Counted from the first letter of the stretch, positions 8,869 through 17,019 are shown. The stretch: DNA of 25,836 nt from MGBC114844 sp910585855 (GCA_965646165.1 CBFFYP010000065.1:1-25836), one strand, 5' to 3'. The notes: generated from the letters alone by a model not told the origin. Translations and numbers: made by a program.

Positions 8869-9627
8869 TCAATCATCCAAAAAACCTTCTACCCACTTTC
8901 CATATTCCTCTTTCACCTTTAGTTCATACTCCACATATAATTTCCGTCGTTTTGCCTCTACCTGTTCCTGCATAATCGGATTATAACCAACCTTTTGTTC
9001 TTCTCGAAAGTAAACCCCTATCCCTCTCTTCTGCCATCCGGGAAGATCATTAAAATTAATTCCTCTCTCAAACAACAGTTCATTTTTGAATGCAGTTGTC
9101 CTACCCTGTAAATATTCTGTCGCTTTTAACTTACTGTTTCCTTCCTTTCGAAGTGTCCAATAACACCAAGCATTTAAAGCATTGCGATGTGCATCCTCCT
9201 GCCTCCATACAAAATAATCCCTCACCCTTTCCCGATTTGGCAGAGGAATTACCCTGCAGTCAAACACTGCTATCCGTCCAAGTGCAAGAGAAAAAGCCGC
9301 ACTTGCCTCACCTGCCAAAGTAGAATTAATCTTTCGCACTTTTCTCCCAAACGTCCTGTCTTCTGGATGAAACAACAAAGAAATCTCATCACTCTCAGTA
9401 AAACCATAAACAACCCGAAATCCGCAATCCATCAGATGCAGAACCGTTTTCACCATAAGATCCCGAAACCGCACATCAAAAGGCGCTTCAAACTGACAAA
9501 CTTCCTTTGTAAGTTTTGTAAAAGTCCGGCCATCCAATCGAACTGCCAAATACAAATCCGGCAAAACAATTTGATCTAGTGACTGTTCATATACTCTCAT
9601 TTTTATATCAAATTCATCAAACTTCAT
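8869..9627 (-). CDS. Thg1-like protein (tRNAHis guanylyltransferase family, 3'-5' polymerase)
   Basis: The open frame extends upstream, but the family N-terminus MKFDEFDIKMRVYEQ begins at an ATG at 9627, giving 252 residues; GGGAGG lies just upstream. The Thg1 palm is clear: LAVRLDGRTFTKLT with metal-binding Asp32 at about 28-40, and GFTESDEISLLF at 75-86 with Asp80 as the second catalytic carboxylate. The downstream HRNALNAWCYWTLR segment also matches the family. Thg1-like proteins add nucleotides in the 3'-5' direction to tRNA 5' ends; bacterial ones are thought to repair truncated tRNAs rather than only add G-1 to tRNAHis. The start overlaps the stop of the kinase gene by 11 bases (ATGAAGTTTGA), indicating translational coupling. 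The neighbour is a candidate 5'-end kinase, so the pair suggests RNA 5'-end healing and repair. The exact substrate is inferred. Confidence 0.9.
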   Translation of the reverse strand: MKFDEFDIKMRVYEQSLDQIVLPDLYLAVRLDGRTFTKLTKEVCQFEAPFDVRFRDLMVKTVLHLMDCGFRVVYGFTESDEISLLFHPEDRTFGRKVRKINSTLAGEASAAFSLALGRIAVFDCRVIPLPNRERVRDYFVWRQEDAHRNALNAWCYWTLRKEGNSKLKATEYLQGRTTAFKNELLFERGINFNDLPGWQKRGIGVYFREEQKVGYNPIMQEQVEAKRRKLYVEYELKVKEEYGKWVEGFLDD

Positions 9628-10066
9628 CCCTATCTTCCTCCCAATTCTCCACTCTCCAACCTCCCTTTTCCATAGCCACATAATAAAGCAAATCAAACCC
9701 TTCCCTATAATCAGGAAGCTCCAATTTTCTAAAGGTAGCAGCGACGGCACAGCGAGAAACCTTCGCCTTGCCCTCCCTTCTCTCATTTCTTTCCATACAT
9801 TCCCCCACACAAGACTGAAAATAATACCCAACTACCCGATAACCATACTGTCTTGCAGCAGCAATATATTTCTTTCGATCCTCCTGTGTAGGATTCGTAT
9901 TATCCACTACAAAACCGATTCCCTGCTCCAAACACTGCTCCATTTTTATCCGTTCTTTATTTCGTGTATGCAAAATATCCAAACTAACCTGTTCATATCC
10001 CTGCGAAAAAAACTCCCGATAAAAACTGCTCTTTCCACTAGCCTGTATTCCAATAAATAAAATCAT
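9617..10066 (-). CDS. P-loop kinase resembling T4 polynucleotide kinase (AAA_33 type)
   Basis: A 149-residue single-domain P-loop protein. Walker A is GIQASGKS at residues 6-13 with Lys12. A VSLDILHTR segment follows, where the Asp is the usual general base in PNK-like kinases, then VVDNTNPTQEDRKKYI (about 53-68), a motif typical of polynucleotide-kinase-like and AAA_33 proteins. A YRVVGYYF strand and an Arg-rich lid (MERNERREGKAKV) complete the fold. The length is half that of T4 Pnkp, because no phosphatase domain is present. Its stop overlaps the Thg1-like start by 11 bases, so the two are produced together. I infer that it phosphorylates a 5'-OH RNA end, or activates a tRNA end, before Thg1 acts. 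The ribosome binding site before the ATG is weak. Confidence 0.85.
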   Translation of the reverse strand: MILFIGIQASGKSSFYREFFSQGYEQVSLDILHTRNKERIKMEQCLEQGIGFVVDNTNPTQEDRKKYIAAARQYGYRVVGYYFQSCVGECMERNERREGKAKVSRCAVAATFRKLELPDYREGFDLLYYVAMEKGGWRVENWEEDRDEV

Positions 10067-10180
10067 AGTCTTTTCACTACTAAATTCACTCTTAAAGATA
10101 TTTTTCTCTCCTCTCTCAGCTATAACTACTAACTACAAAATGATATTGCTGTACAATTACTCTATTTTCCGTTGGAAGTA

Positions 10181-10238
10181 CGCAGCCAAAATCCGAAGGA
10201 AGGTCTGCGCAGGGTCATCATTTCCCGTCGGCACTTAG
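10181..10238 (+). repeat. Half-length family A hairpin repeat, copy A3
   Basis: Only the left half is present: GCAGCC, an outer arm nearly identical to those of A2 and A5, then the core up to CGGCACTTAG, where similarity stops at the foot of the apical hairpin. The right half is absent, so it cannot form the long stem. It lies in the 266-base gap between the kinase start and the kdgK terminator. Confidence 0.85.
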
Positions 10239-10259
10239 AATAGAAAATTTTACAATCTG

Positions 10260-10300
10260 AAAAACTCTGCCCCAGAATACTATCTGAAAAGCAGAGTTTT
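10260..10300 (-). terminator. Intrinsic terminator after kdgK
   Basis: On the minus strand AAAACTCTGC (10300-10291) pairs with GCAGAGTTTTT (10270-10260) across a 20-base loop, and the right arm ends in a T run. It is placed about 30 bases after the kdgK stop and would end the kdgA-kdgK transcript. Confidence 0.8.
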
Positions 10301-10332
10301 GTCCATTTTTCCAATTCAATTACAAACAAAAA

Positions 10333-11364
10333 TTATCTTTGAACACGCCCAGAAGCATCGCCGCCAGCCAAAGTTTCTACTTCCTTACGAGATACCAAAT
10401 TGAAATCTCCCGGAATCGTATGTTTCAATGCAGAAGCAGCTACACCAAATTCCAAAGCATCTTTAAAGTTCTTTCCGTCTACTAATCCGCAAATTGTACC
10501 ACCGGCAAAAGAATCCCCGCCACCAACACGGTCAACAATCGGATGAATACTATAAGTCTTTGAATGATAAAATTCTTTGCTATCTCTGGAATAAATACAA
10601 GCTGACCATCCATTATCAGAAGCACTGCGGCTAACCCGAAGTGAACTTACACAATATTCAAAGTTATATTTCTCTACCATCTGCTCAAAAATGCTCTTAT
10701 AACCGGCTAATTCCAATTCACCGCTGGTTACATCGGTATTTCCCGGCTTAAATCCTAATACTAATTCTGCATCTTCTTCATTTCCAATGCAGACATCAAC
10801 ATACTGCATTAAATTTGACATTACCTTCTGTGCCTTCTCAGAAGACCACAACTTTTTACGGAAGTTCAAATCTACAGAAACCTTTACTCCATGTTTCTTT
10901 GCAGCCTTTAATGCTTCTTCTGTCAATGCAGCAGCAGAATCCGATACAGCCGGTGTAATTCCGGTAAAATGAAACCAATCAGCACCCTCAAAAATCTTAT
11001 CAAAATCAAAGTCAGCAGCCGTAGCTGTAGAGATAGAAGAATGTGCTCTATCATATACAACCTTAGAAGGACGCATAGAAGAACCCGACTCCAAATAATA
11101 AATTCCCAATCTTTCGCCGCACTTTGCAATATTCTTTGTTCCTACATTATATTTTCTTAATGCAGCAACTGCACATTCACCGATTTCATTATCCGGTACT
11201 GCAGTAACAAATTCTGCATCATGTCCATAATTTGCCAAAGAAACTGCCACATTTGCTTCACCGCCGCCATAACATACGTCAAATTCGTCTGCCTGAATAA
11301 ACTTCTCATTATTTGGTGTTGATAATCTCAGCATAATTTCGCCCATTGTAATAACTTTTGCCAT
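10333..11364 (-). CDS. kdgK: 2-keto-3-deoxygluconate kinase (PfkB family)
   Basis: The open frame runs to 11481, but the PfkB start MAKVITMGEIMLRLS is at an ATG at 11364 with GGAGG ten bases upstream, giving 343 residues. The N-terminal glycine motif GGGEANVAVSLA (from residue 33) and the C-terminal DRVGGGDSFAGG motif, with catalytic Asp284, define a PfkB sugar kinase. MRPSKVVYDRAHSS and the segment after it resemble KdgK rather than fructokinase. It phosphorylates 2-keto-3-deoxygluconate to KDPG using ATP in the cytoplasm. It lies 152 bases downstream of kdgA on the same strand with no terminator between them, and the transcript ends at 10260-10300. The long gap may hold a second weak promoter (a TATAAT with a 15-base spacer), which I do not call. 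Confidence 0.95.
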   Translation of the reverse strand: MAKVITMGEIMLRLSTPNNEKFIQADEFDVCYGGGEANVAVSLANYGHDAEFVTAVPDNEIGECAVAALRKYNVGTKNIAKCGERLGIYYLESGSSMRPSKVVYDRAHSSISTATAADFDFDKIFEGADWFHFTGITPAVSDSAAALTEEALKAAKKHGVKVSVDLNFRKKLWSSEKAQKVMSNLMQYVDVCIGNEEDAELVLGFKPGNTDVTSGELELAGYKSIFEQMVEKYNFEYCVSSLRVSRSASDNGWSACIYSRDSKEFYHSKTYSIHPIVDRVGGGDSFAGGTICGLVDGKNFKDALEFGVAASALKHTIPGDFNLVSRKEVETLAGGDASGRVQR

Positions 11365-11516
11365 TGTTCGAATTCCTCCATTTTTTTGTTTTGATTTTTT
11401 TTCGACTTTACTACTAATTATAATAAACTGCAGCTTTTGTAAACCGCCCATTTTCCAAATCCAACCAGACGGCATCCACATTATTTTAACACAGTTATTT
11501 CTGATCGTAATCTATC

Positions 11517-12479
11517 TTATTTCTGTACCAAATGCATTGCAAATCCACCAAATTCACCTTTAAAATAAACTGCCTTCATATTGCCCTTTGCATCATACTT
11601 AGCAGTATCCATATCAAATTCAAATCCTCTCTTCTCTAAGTGATAGATTGCCCGATTGATATAATTGGTCTGGATTGCCACATGTCCGTTTGCTCCCAAA
11701 TAAGGTTTCTTCATCACTTCAAAACCTGTTCCTGCAAAGATAGAACTATTTCCGACTTTCTTTTCAAATCCAAACATCTTATTCAATGCTGTTGCAATTC
11801 CGTCTGCATCTTCTTCATCCTTAGCATTGATACCGATATGTTTCATCTCAAATCCTAACATCGTATCTACAGCCTGCTGTGTCAACTTCTTAATTCCTTC
11901 AAAATCACCGTTCTTCAGCATATCCTTATTTACCATCCAGCTTCCGCCACATGCAATAATTTTGCCAAAATCAAGATAAGAAGTTAAATTAGCTGCATTA
12001 ATACCACCTGTAGGCATAAACTTCATAGTTGTATAAGGAGCTGCCATTGACTTAATCATATTTAAGCCGCCTGCTGCTTCAGCCGGGAAGAATTTTACTA
12101 CTTCCAGTCCTAACTCAATCGCAACTTCCACATCACTTGGATTTGCTGTACCCGGTGTTACAGGAATCCCTTTATCTACACAGTATTTTACAACTTTTGG
12201 ATTTAATCCCGGACTTACAATAAACTTCGCACCAGCATTTACGGCACGATCTACCTGCTCTGTTGTCAAAACAGTACCAGCACCTACCAACAGTTCTGGA
12301 AACTTTGAAGCCATAATCCGAATCGATTCTTCCGCTGCATCTGTACGGAATGTTACTTCTGCACAAGGAAGTCCGCCTTCTACCAAAGCCTTTGCCAAAG
12401 GTTCTGCATCCTCTACCTTGTCCAATGCAATTACAGGTACAATACCAATCTTGCTAATCTCTTCCAATACCTTGTTCAT
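11517..12479 (-). CDS. kdgA: KDPG/KHG aldolase fused to a C-terminal VOC (glyoxalase-like) domain
   Basis: A 320-residue protein, about 110 residues longer than plain Eda/KdgA. Residues 1-206 are the class I aldolase: Glu41 and Arg45 in EVTFRT, GAGTVLT at 66-72, FIVSPGLNPKV, and the Schiff-base Lys129 in VVKFFPAEAAGG. Residues about 212-320 (MKHIGINAKDEEDA to GGFAMHLVQK) form a VOC/glyoxalase-like domain. The aldolase splits KDPG into pyruvate and glyceraldehyde-3-phosphate, the last step of galacturonate breakdown. The role of the VOC domain is unknown. The ATG is preceded by AAGGAGA at eight bases. The gene has its own consensus promoter at 12612-12640 and precedes kdgK on the same strand. 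No TGTAAGCACTTACA operator was found here, so it may be controlled differently from uxaB. Confidence 0.95.
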   Translation of the reverse strand: MNKVLEEISKIGIVPVIALDKVEDAEPLAKALVEGGLPCAEVTFRTDAAEESIRIMASKFPELLVGAGTVLTTEQVDRAVNAGAKFIVSPGLNPKVVKYCVDKGIPVTPGTANPSDVEVAIELGLEVVKFFPAEAAGGLNMIKSMAAPYTTMKFMPTGGINAANLTSYLDFGKIIACGGSWMVNKDMLKNGDFEGIKKLTQQAVDTMLGFEMKHIGINAKDEEDADGIATALNKMFGFEKKVGNSSIFAGTGFEVMKKPYLGANGHVAIQTNYINRAIYHLEKRGFEFDMDTAKYDAKGNMKAVYFKGEFGGFAMHLVQK

Positions 12480-12611
12480 TTTTGCTGTCTCCTTTTCTTC
12501 ACTCTTGTCAAAACAAATTTAATAATCTGCTCTGACAATCATTTACAAGTTACATTTTATTACTTAAATTTCTAATTCTACAACCAAGGCAAGTTCTATA
12601 AACATAATTTT

Positions 12612-12640
12612 ATTATAAAATTCACCGCCTTGTTTGTCAA
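12612..12640 (-). promoter_or_regulatory. Consensus sigma-A promoter of kdgA-kdgK
   Basis: On the minus strand a perfect TTGACA (12635-12640) and a perfect TATAAT (12612-12617) are separated by 17 bases. The start point would be near 12605, leaving a leader of about 125 bases. The B1 repeat ends about 35 bases upstream of the -35 box. Confidence 0.88.
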
Positions 12641-12677
12641 CGCTTTTATAAGGTGTCTTCCATAAGTCTTTTGAATA

Positions 12678-13014
12678 GAGGACGCCAGATTCGAAAACGG
12701 TGAACCGCCTGCTGTTCCACGTTTCCAAAAAGTAAGAAGTTCTAAGACTTCTGCATTTCTATGCATCCAACCGGACAGACCGGAGCGCAATTCGCCTGCA
12801 TGACAGCCAAAACGAAACTGACATCCCAAAAGACTTCACCTGCCACAAAACAATCACTCCCAAAACAGATGCAGGCTAAACACGCTCCTTTTTTTTCACA
12901 CACTGCATGGAAGCAGTATGTGAAAAAAATCTTATGTTCTGAAGCAGAAGTCAAGAACTTCTAACTTTTCTCCAAAGTCACTGCAGGCGGTCCACCGTTT
13001 TCGAATCTGGCTGT
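12678..13014 (+). repeat. Foldback repeat, family B, element B1
   Basis: Left arm 12684-12754 and right arm 12944-13012 are imperfect reverse complements (about 70 bases), starting GAGGACGCC and ending GGCTGT. The interior holds three blocks shared with B2: CATCCAACCGGAC plus a GGAGCGCAATTCGCC-like box (12762-12799), GGCTAAACACGCTCC (12874-12888), and a hairpin TTTTTCACA...TGTGAAAAA (about 12889-12929) with CACTGC/GCAGTA in its upper stem. Short frames through it are repeat shadows. B1 and B2 occupy most of the 1024-base gap between the kdgA start and the uxaA stop. Confidence 0.82.
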
Positions 13015-13083
13015 TTCTTGAGCCCGGAACGAAAAAACAAAACAATAAAAAACAAAACAACAAGCACAATTTCTGACGCTATC

Positions 13084-13425
13084 CAGCCAACAGCAAGAGG
13101 CGGTTTGCTCCTTTCCTTTGCATGCGACTTCGGAGAATGGTTAGAAAGTCTGGCTTCTGTGAAAATACCTAGAATTTTTTGCATATCCTGCTTCCATACA
13201 GGGTATGCAAAAAAAGGGGCGTGTTTAGCCCGGATAATAGGGAAGAGGATGTTTTATAGCTAATAAAATCTTTCCTTACACCAGTTACCTTTCGCCTGTG
13301 GTGAGGGCGAATTGCGCCCCGGTTCGTCCGGTTGGATGTGTCTGGATACAGAAGCCCTAGACTTTCTTACCGTTCGGAGAGCGGAGCAAGCAAAGGAAAG
13401 GAGCAAACCACCTCTTGCGTCCGGT
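13084..13425 (-). repeat. Foldback repeat, family B, element B2 (opposite orientation to B1)
   Basis: Arms at about 13087-13160 and 13348-13424 are imperfect reverse complements (AAGAGGCGGTTTGCTCC paired with GGAGCAAACCACCTCTT). Read on the minus strand, the interior repeats the B1 block order: CATCCAACCGGAC with GGGGCGCAATTCGCCC, then GGGCTAAACACGCCCC, then an A/T-flanked hairpin at 13175-13216 (TTTTTTGCATA...TATGCAAAAAAA). The arm sequence differs from B1 although the inner blocks are conserved. It lies just before the uxaA stop; no terminator for uxaA is obvious apart from these structures. Confidence 0.82.
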
Positions 13426-13503
13426 GAAAGAAAAACCTTCCTTTGCAGCACTTTATTTCCAAAATCCTAATCAAAGTAAAGTCAAAATATCTACATAAGA
13501 TAC

Positions 13504-14985
13504 TTATAAAGTAACACCCTGTTTAAAAATAGCCATATCATGGAATCCTGCTTCCTCTGCCTTTACCTTACGCCCGGAAGCCACTTCCAATACATACTGG
13601 AACAAATTCATAGAAAGTTCCTCCATAGAAGTTTCCTCTACAAGACGTCCAGCATTAAAATCAATCCAATTTGTCTTTTTATTGTACAAAGCCGAATTAC
13701 TAGAAATCTTTACAGTAGGCACAGGAGAAGCAAACGGCGTTCCTCGTCCGGTAGTAAACAATACAATATGAGCCCCGGAAGCTGCCAGTGCAGTAGCTGC
13801 CACTAAATCATTTCCAGGCGCACTCAACAGATTCAGCCCCTTTGTACAAACTGGCTCTCCATAAGATAAAACGCCCTTTACCAAAGCACTTCCCGACTTC
13901 TGTGTACATCCCAAAGACTTATCCTCTAAAGTAGAAATTCCACCCTTTTTATTTCCCGGAGAAGGATTCTCATAAATCGTCTGATCGTGCCGTTTAAAAT
14001 AATTTTTAAAATCATTGATCAAATCAACAGTCTTTTCAAACAATTCCTGATTGGCACAACGATCCATCAAAAGTGTTTCTGCCCCAAACATCTCAGGCAC
14101 TTCCGTAAGAATGGTTGTCCCGCCCTTAGAAATCAAAATATCGGAAAACGCTCCCACAGTAGGATTTGCCGTAATCCCCGACAACCCATCCGATCCGCCG
14201 CACTTCATCCCAATAATCAATTCAGAAGCATCCACCTTTTCCCGCTTAAACTGTCCAGCATAAGCAGCACACTCCTCTAAAAGTGCCATAGCCGCTTCCA
14301 TCTCATCCTCTACATCCTGACATACCAAAAACTTTACCCGTTTCTCGTCATATTCTCCAATATACCGTTTCAACTCTCCAATATTACTGTTCTCACATCC
14401 CAATCCAAGCACTAAAACAGCCCCAGCATTCGGATGATTTACCAAATCAGCCAACACCTTCCTCGTATTCTCCTGATCCTCGCTCATCTGAGAACATCCA
14501 TAAGGATGTGTAAAAGTAACCACTTCTTCCACTGTTCCCTGCACAAACTTCTGTGCCTTCTTCTCCAGTGCCTTTGCAATATCATTCACACAACCAACCG
14601 TAGGAATAATCCAGATCTCATTACGAACCCCAACTTTCCCGTTCGGTCTTTTATATCCGTCAAAATAAGCATGTTCCGTTTCCTTTAACTCCGTCCCGGC
14701 AGGATGATAAGAATACTCCAATAAATCCCCCAAAGCCGTCTTTAAATTATGTGTATGAATCCACGCACCTTCCGCAATATCTTCCTTTGCATAACCAATA
14801 CGAAATCCATACTTTACAACCTCTTCACCAGCCTGAATTGCCCGAAGCGCAAACTTATGCCCCTGAGGAATCTCTTCTACAGTCGTTACATCCTTTCCGC
14901 CAACCTGCAAAACTGTCCCCTTCTCAATCGGCTTCAATGCAACTGCTACGTTATCATTCTGATGAATCTTGATAATATCCTGCAT
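13504..14985 (-). CDS. uxaA: Altronate dehydratase
   Basis: A 493-residue protein matching full-length UxaA. The N-terminal SAF domain spans about residues 1-95 (DNVAVALKPIEKGT, GHKFALRAI, ending with GAWIHTHNL). The GD_AH catalytic part follows, with VGVRNEIWIIPTVGCVND, THPYGCSQ, LGLGCENSN and MKCGGSDGLSGITANP; the Cys and His residues in these motifs hold the iron centre in the family. It dehydrates D-altronate to 2-keto-3-deoxygluconate, linking UxaB to KdgK. The ATG at 14985 has only a weak GGTGTGG ribosome binding site. It follows uxaB on the same strand after 549 bases containing hairpin A4, so it may or may not share the uxaB transcript. The closely related altronate/galactarate split is resolved by context. 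Confidence 0.95.
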   Translation of the reverse strand: MQDIIKIHQNDNVAVALKPIEKGTVLQVGGKDVTTVEEIPQGHKFALRAIQAGEEVVKYGFRIGYAKEDIAEGAWIHTHNLKTALGDLLEYSYHPAGTELKETEHAYFDGYKRPNGKVGVRNEIWIIPTVGCVNDIAKALEKKAQKFVQGTVEEVVTFTHPYGCSQMSEDQENTRKVLADLVNHPNAGAVLVLGLGCENSNIGELKRYIGEYDEKRVKFLVCQDVEDEMEAAMALLEECAAYAGQFKREKVDASELIIGMKCGGSDGLSGITANPTVGAFSDILISKGGTTILTEVPEMFGAETLLMDRCANQELFEKTVDLINDFKNYFKRHDQTIYENPSPGNKKGGISTLEDKSLGCTQKSGSALVKGVLSYGEPVCTKGLNLLSAPGNDLVAATALAASGAHIVLFTTGRGTPFASPVPTVKISSNSALYNKKTNWIDFNAGRLVEETSMEELSMNLFQYVLEVASGRKVKAEEAGFHDMAIFKQGVTL

Positions 14986-15307
14986 GCCACACCGCTACTA
15001 CAAACATATACAAAAATATATATGCGAGATGATTCACTGCAATCTCACGATTTACAGTTGCCGCTTCACCATGTATACTTTCGCCCCATTTCAACTACTC
15101 ACTGGTTTTTATACACTCCACAGCCGTAAATTCCCGACTAACCATCAGTAATCCCCACATTCTTTTTCCTGTGAGGTTCATCTCATAGCTTTTCCTTTCC
15201 TAGATTTTATTTATTTTATTTCTGCCCTCAATTTTCAGAACTCATTTTCTCCATTTCTGCTGTTTTTTTCTATCTCTCAAATACTTTACAATCCACTCCT
15301 GAACCAA

Positions 15308-15459
15308 CAGCCTGAAGTAGAAGATAGGTCTGCGCAGGGTCATCATTTCCCGCTGGCACTTAGGCACGGTATTTTCGTGCCTTATGTGTCCGCTGCGAGG
15401 AAATGCTAAGTGCGAACGGGCTCGGAGCAGACCTATCTTCTACTTCAGGCGTCCTCCCC
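15308..15459 (+). repeat. Intergenic hairpin repeat, family A, copy A4 (23-bp perfect outer stem)
   Basis: Left arm 15310-15332 and right arm 15428-15450 are exact reverse complements over 23 bases, but their sequence differs from the arms of A2, A3 and A5. The core keeps CATTTCC/GGAAATG and the AGGCACG/CGTGCCT apical hairpin. The inner helix reads CGC (15351-15353) with GCG (15395-15397), where other copies have CGT with ACG, a compensatory U-A to C-G change. It ends GGCGTCCTCCCC. It lies in the 549-base gap between the uxaB stop and uxaA start; 14986-15300 of that gap is AT-rich with no supported gene. Confidence 0.9.
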
Positions 15460-15529
15460 GGAGTAACCCTATCTTCTAATTCGAGCATCCTCCCCGGAAT
15501 AACCCCATCTTCTAGTTCAGGCATCCTCC
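15424..15529 (+). repeat. Three tandem 36-bp repeats of the A4 right arm
   Basis: Units at 15424-15459, 15460-15495 and 15496-15529 share GGAnnAnnCC-ATCTTCTA-TTC-GGC/GC-TCCTCCCC with a few substitutions each. The first unit is the right arm and end motif of A4; the other two are extra copies placed after it, stopping five bases before the uxaB stop codon. There are no unique spacers, so it is not a CRISPR array. Confidence 0.88.
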
Positions 15530-15534
15530 AAATT

Positions 15535-17019
15535 CTATTTTGTCAATTCTTCCACAACGGCTCGCATCCCCTTAGCCCGAATATCTGCAATATATCCAGC
15601 CACAGCATCCACAAGCCCGTCCACTTTCGAAAGATCCTGCCCAAAGAACTTCTCCGTACTCAAATAAGCCTGAGCAAACTCCTTCGGCTCTTTCCCGGAG
15701 TTTTCTTGGAAGAAATCCAATACAGCCTGATCATCCCGAATCGCATACTCCTCTCCATTTCGATTTCCAATCAAGCACCGTCCTCCATTCACCTCTCCGT
15801 CCTTCTGAGTAGAATAAAAACTCATCAATGCTGCAATCGAGAAAGTCAAATACTTCGGCAATTTTCCAAATTTCTCCACATATCCAAGGAAAGAAGGCAG
15901 ACAGCGTGCTTCCCACTTTGATACGGAATTTAAAGAAATATCCAATAACTTATGTTTAATATAAGGATTCTGGAACCGATCGATTACAGCAGCCGCAAAT
16001 TCCTTACATTCTTCCTCTGGCAAAGATAAAGTAGGAATAACCTCATCAAATAAAGTTTCCTCCATAAATTTACGAATTGTCGAATCATCCATGGACTGCT
16101 TTACCAAATCATTTCCTGCAAGGAAAGAAGCCAATACAAAGGAAGTATGTGATCCATTTAAAATCCGTACTTTTCTTTCTTTATATGGATGATGATCATC
16201 CGTAAATACAACCGGAAGCCCTGCCTTATCAAATGGCAGTTCTTTCTTTAATGCCTCTAAATCTTTATCGCTTTCAATTACCCATAAGCCAAAAATCTCT
16301 GCCGTATCAATTAACTGATCTTCATAACCAAACTTTTCACAAAGTTCTGCTGCCTCATCTCTTGGATATCCCGGAACAATACGGTCTACCAAAGTCGGAC
16401 AGAATGAACATGCCTCTTCTACCCATGCCTTAAATTCTTCACCTAGATTCCACAGATCGATAAACTGGAAGATACATTTCTTTAATTCAATTCCATTATC
16501 TGCAATTAATTCACAAGGAATCAAAATCAATCCTTTGTCTTTTGCACCATTAAAATGCTGATATCTTTCAAATAAAAACTTTGTCAATTTCCCCGGATAA
16601 GTCTTTGGCGGCTTTGCATCAAACTGATCGGTTTCATTAAATACAATACCCGCTTCTGTTGTATTTGATACCACAAAACGAACGGAATCTAATTTTGCTA
16701 ATGCACTGTATTTCTCATAGTCCTCAATAGCAGCAACTGCATCCGATACACAAGTAATAATACGGGTATCAACTTTTGCTTCACCATTTTCAATTCCTCT
16801 TAACTGAAGTGTATACTGACAGTCCTGTTCATGAAATCGATCTAAATTGCCGAATTCAATTGGTTTTACAATTACAACACTGCCGTTAAAATCAGTCTTT
16901 TCGTTTACTACATCAAACATGTAATCAACAAATGCACGGAGAAAGTTTCCTTCACCGAACTGGATCACTTTTACTGGTCTTTCTACAGGATTTGAAATTT
17001 TTTTGGTTAATCTTTCCAT
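15535..17019 (-). CDS. uxaB: Tagaturonate reductase (altronate oxidoreductase)
   Basis: The open frame extends to 17091, but the family start MERLTKKISNPVERP is at an ATG at 17019 with GAGGTGAT seven bases upstream, giving 494 residues. The nucleotide-binding motif QFGEGNFLRAF at 20-30, NTTEAGI in the middle of the Rossmann half, and the LNGSHTSF catalytic-region motif identify the polyol/mannitol dehydrogenase family, UxaB branch. It reduces D-tagaturonate to D-altronate with NADH. It is divergent from the LacI-family gene, with its own promoter at 17136-17164 and a 14-bp operator at 17116-17129 covering the predicted start point, so it is probably repressed by that regulator until galacturonate derivatives appear. 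A family A repeat lies directly after its stop. Confidence 0.95.
   Translation of the reverse strand: MERLTKKISNPVERPVKVIQFGEGNFLRAFVDYMFDVVNEKTDFNGSVVIVKPIEFGNLDRFHEQDCQYTLQLRGIENGEAKVDTRIITCVSDAVAAIEDYEKYSALAKLDSVRFVVSNTTEAGIVFNETDQFDAKPPKTYPGKLTKFLFERYQHFNGAKDKGLILIPCELIADNGIELKKCIFQFIDLWNLGEEFKAWVEEACSFCPTLVDRIVPGYPRDEAAELCEKFGYEDQLIDTAEIFGLWVIESDKDLEALKKELPFDKAGLPVVFTDDHHPYKERKVRILNGSHTSFVLASFLAGNDLVKQSMDDSTIRKFMEETLFDEVIPTLSLPEEECKEFAAAVIDRFQNPYIKHKLLDISLNSVSKWEARCLPSFLGYVEKFGKLPKYLTFSIAALMSFYSTQKDGEVNGGRCLIGNRNGEEYAIRDDQAVLDFFQENSGKEPKEFAQAYLSTEKFFGQDLSKVDGLVDAVAGYIADIRAKGMRAVVEELTK

Noticed and set aside
9628..9831. Upstream extension of the Thg1-like frame
   Set aside because: It lies inside the kinase gene in another frame, and the family N-terminus starts at the ATG at 9627 with a ribosome site.
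12596..13451. Several 60-80 codon frames on both strands in the kdgA-uxaA gap
   Set aside because: They follow the inverted repeats B1 and B2, have no ribosome sites and mirror each other across strands.
15095..15181. 28-codon minus-strand frame starting MNLTGKRMW between uxaB and uxaA
   Set aside because: The AGGAAA upstream is 11 bases from the ATG and the frame lacks any recognisable feature; not enough to call a leader peptide.
15424..15529. 36-bp periodic repeat as a CRISPR array
   Set aside because: The units abut directly with no spacers and are copies of the hairpin arm; no cas genes are present.
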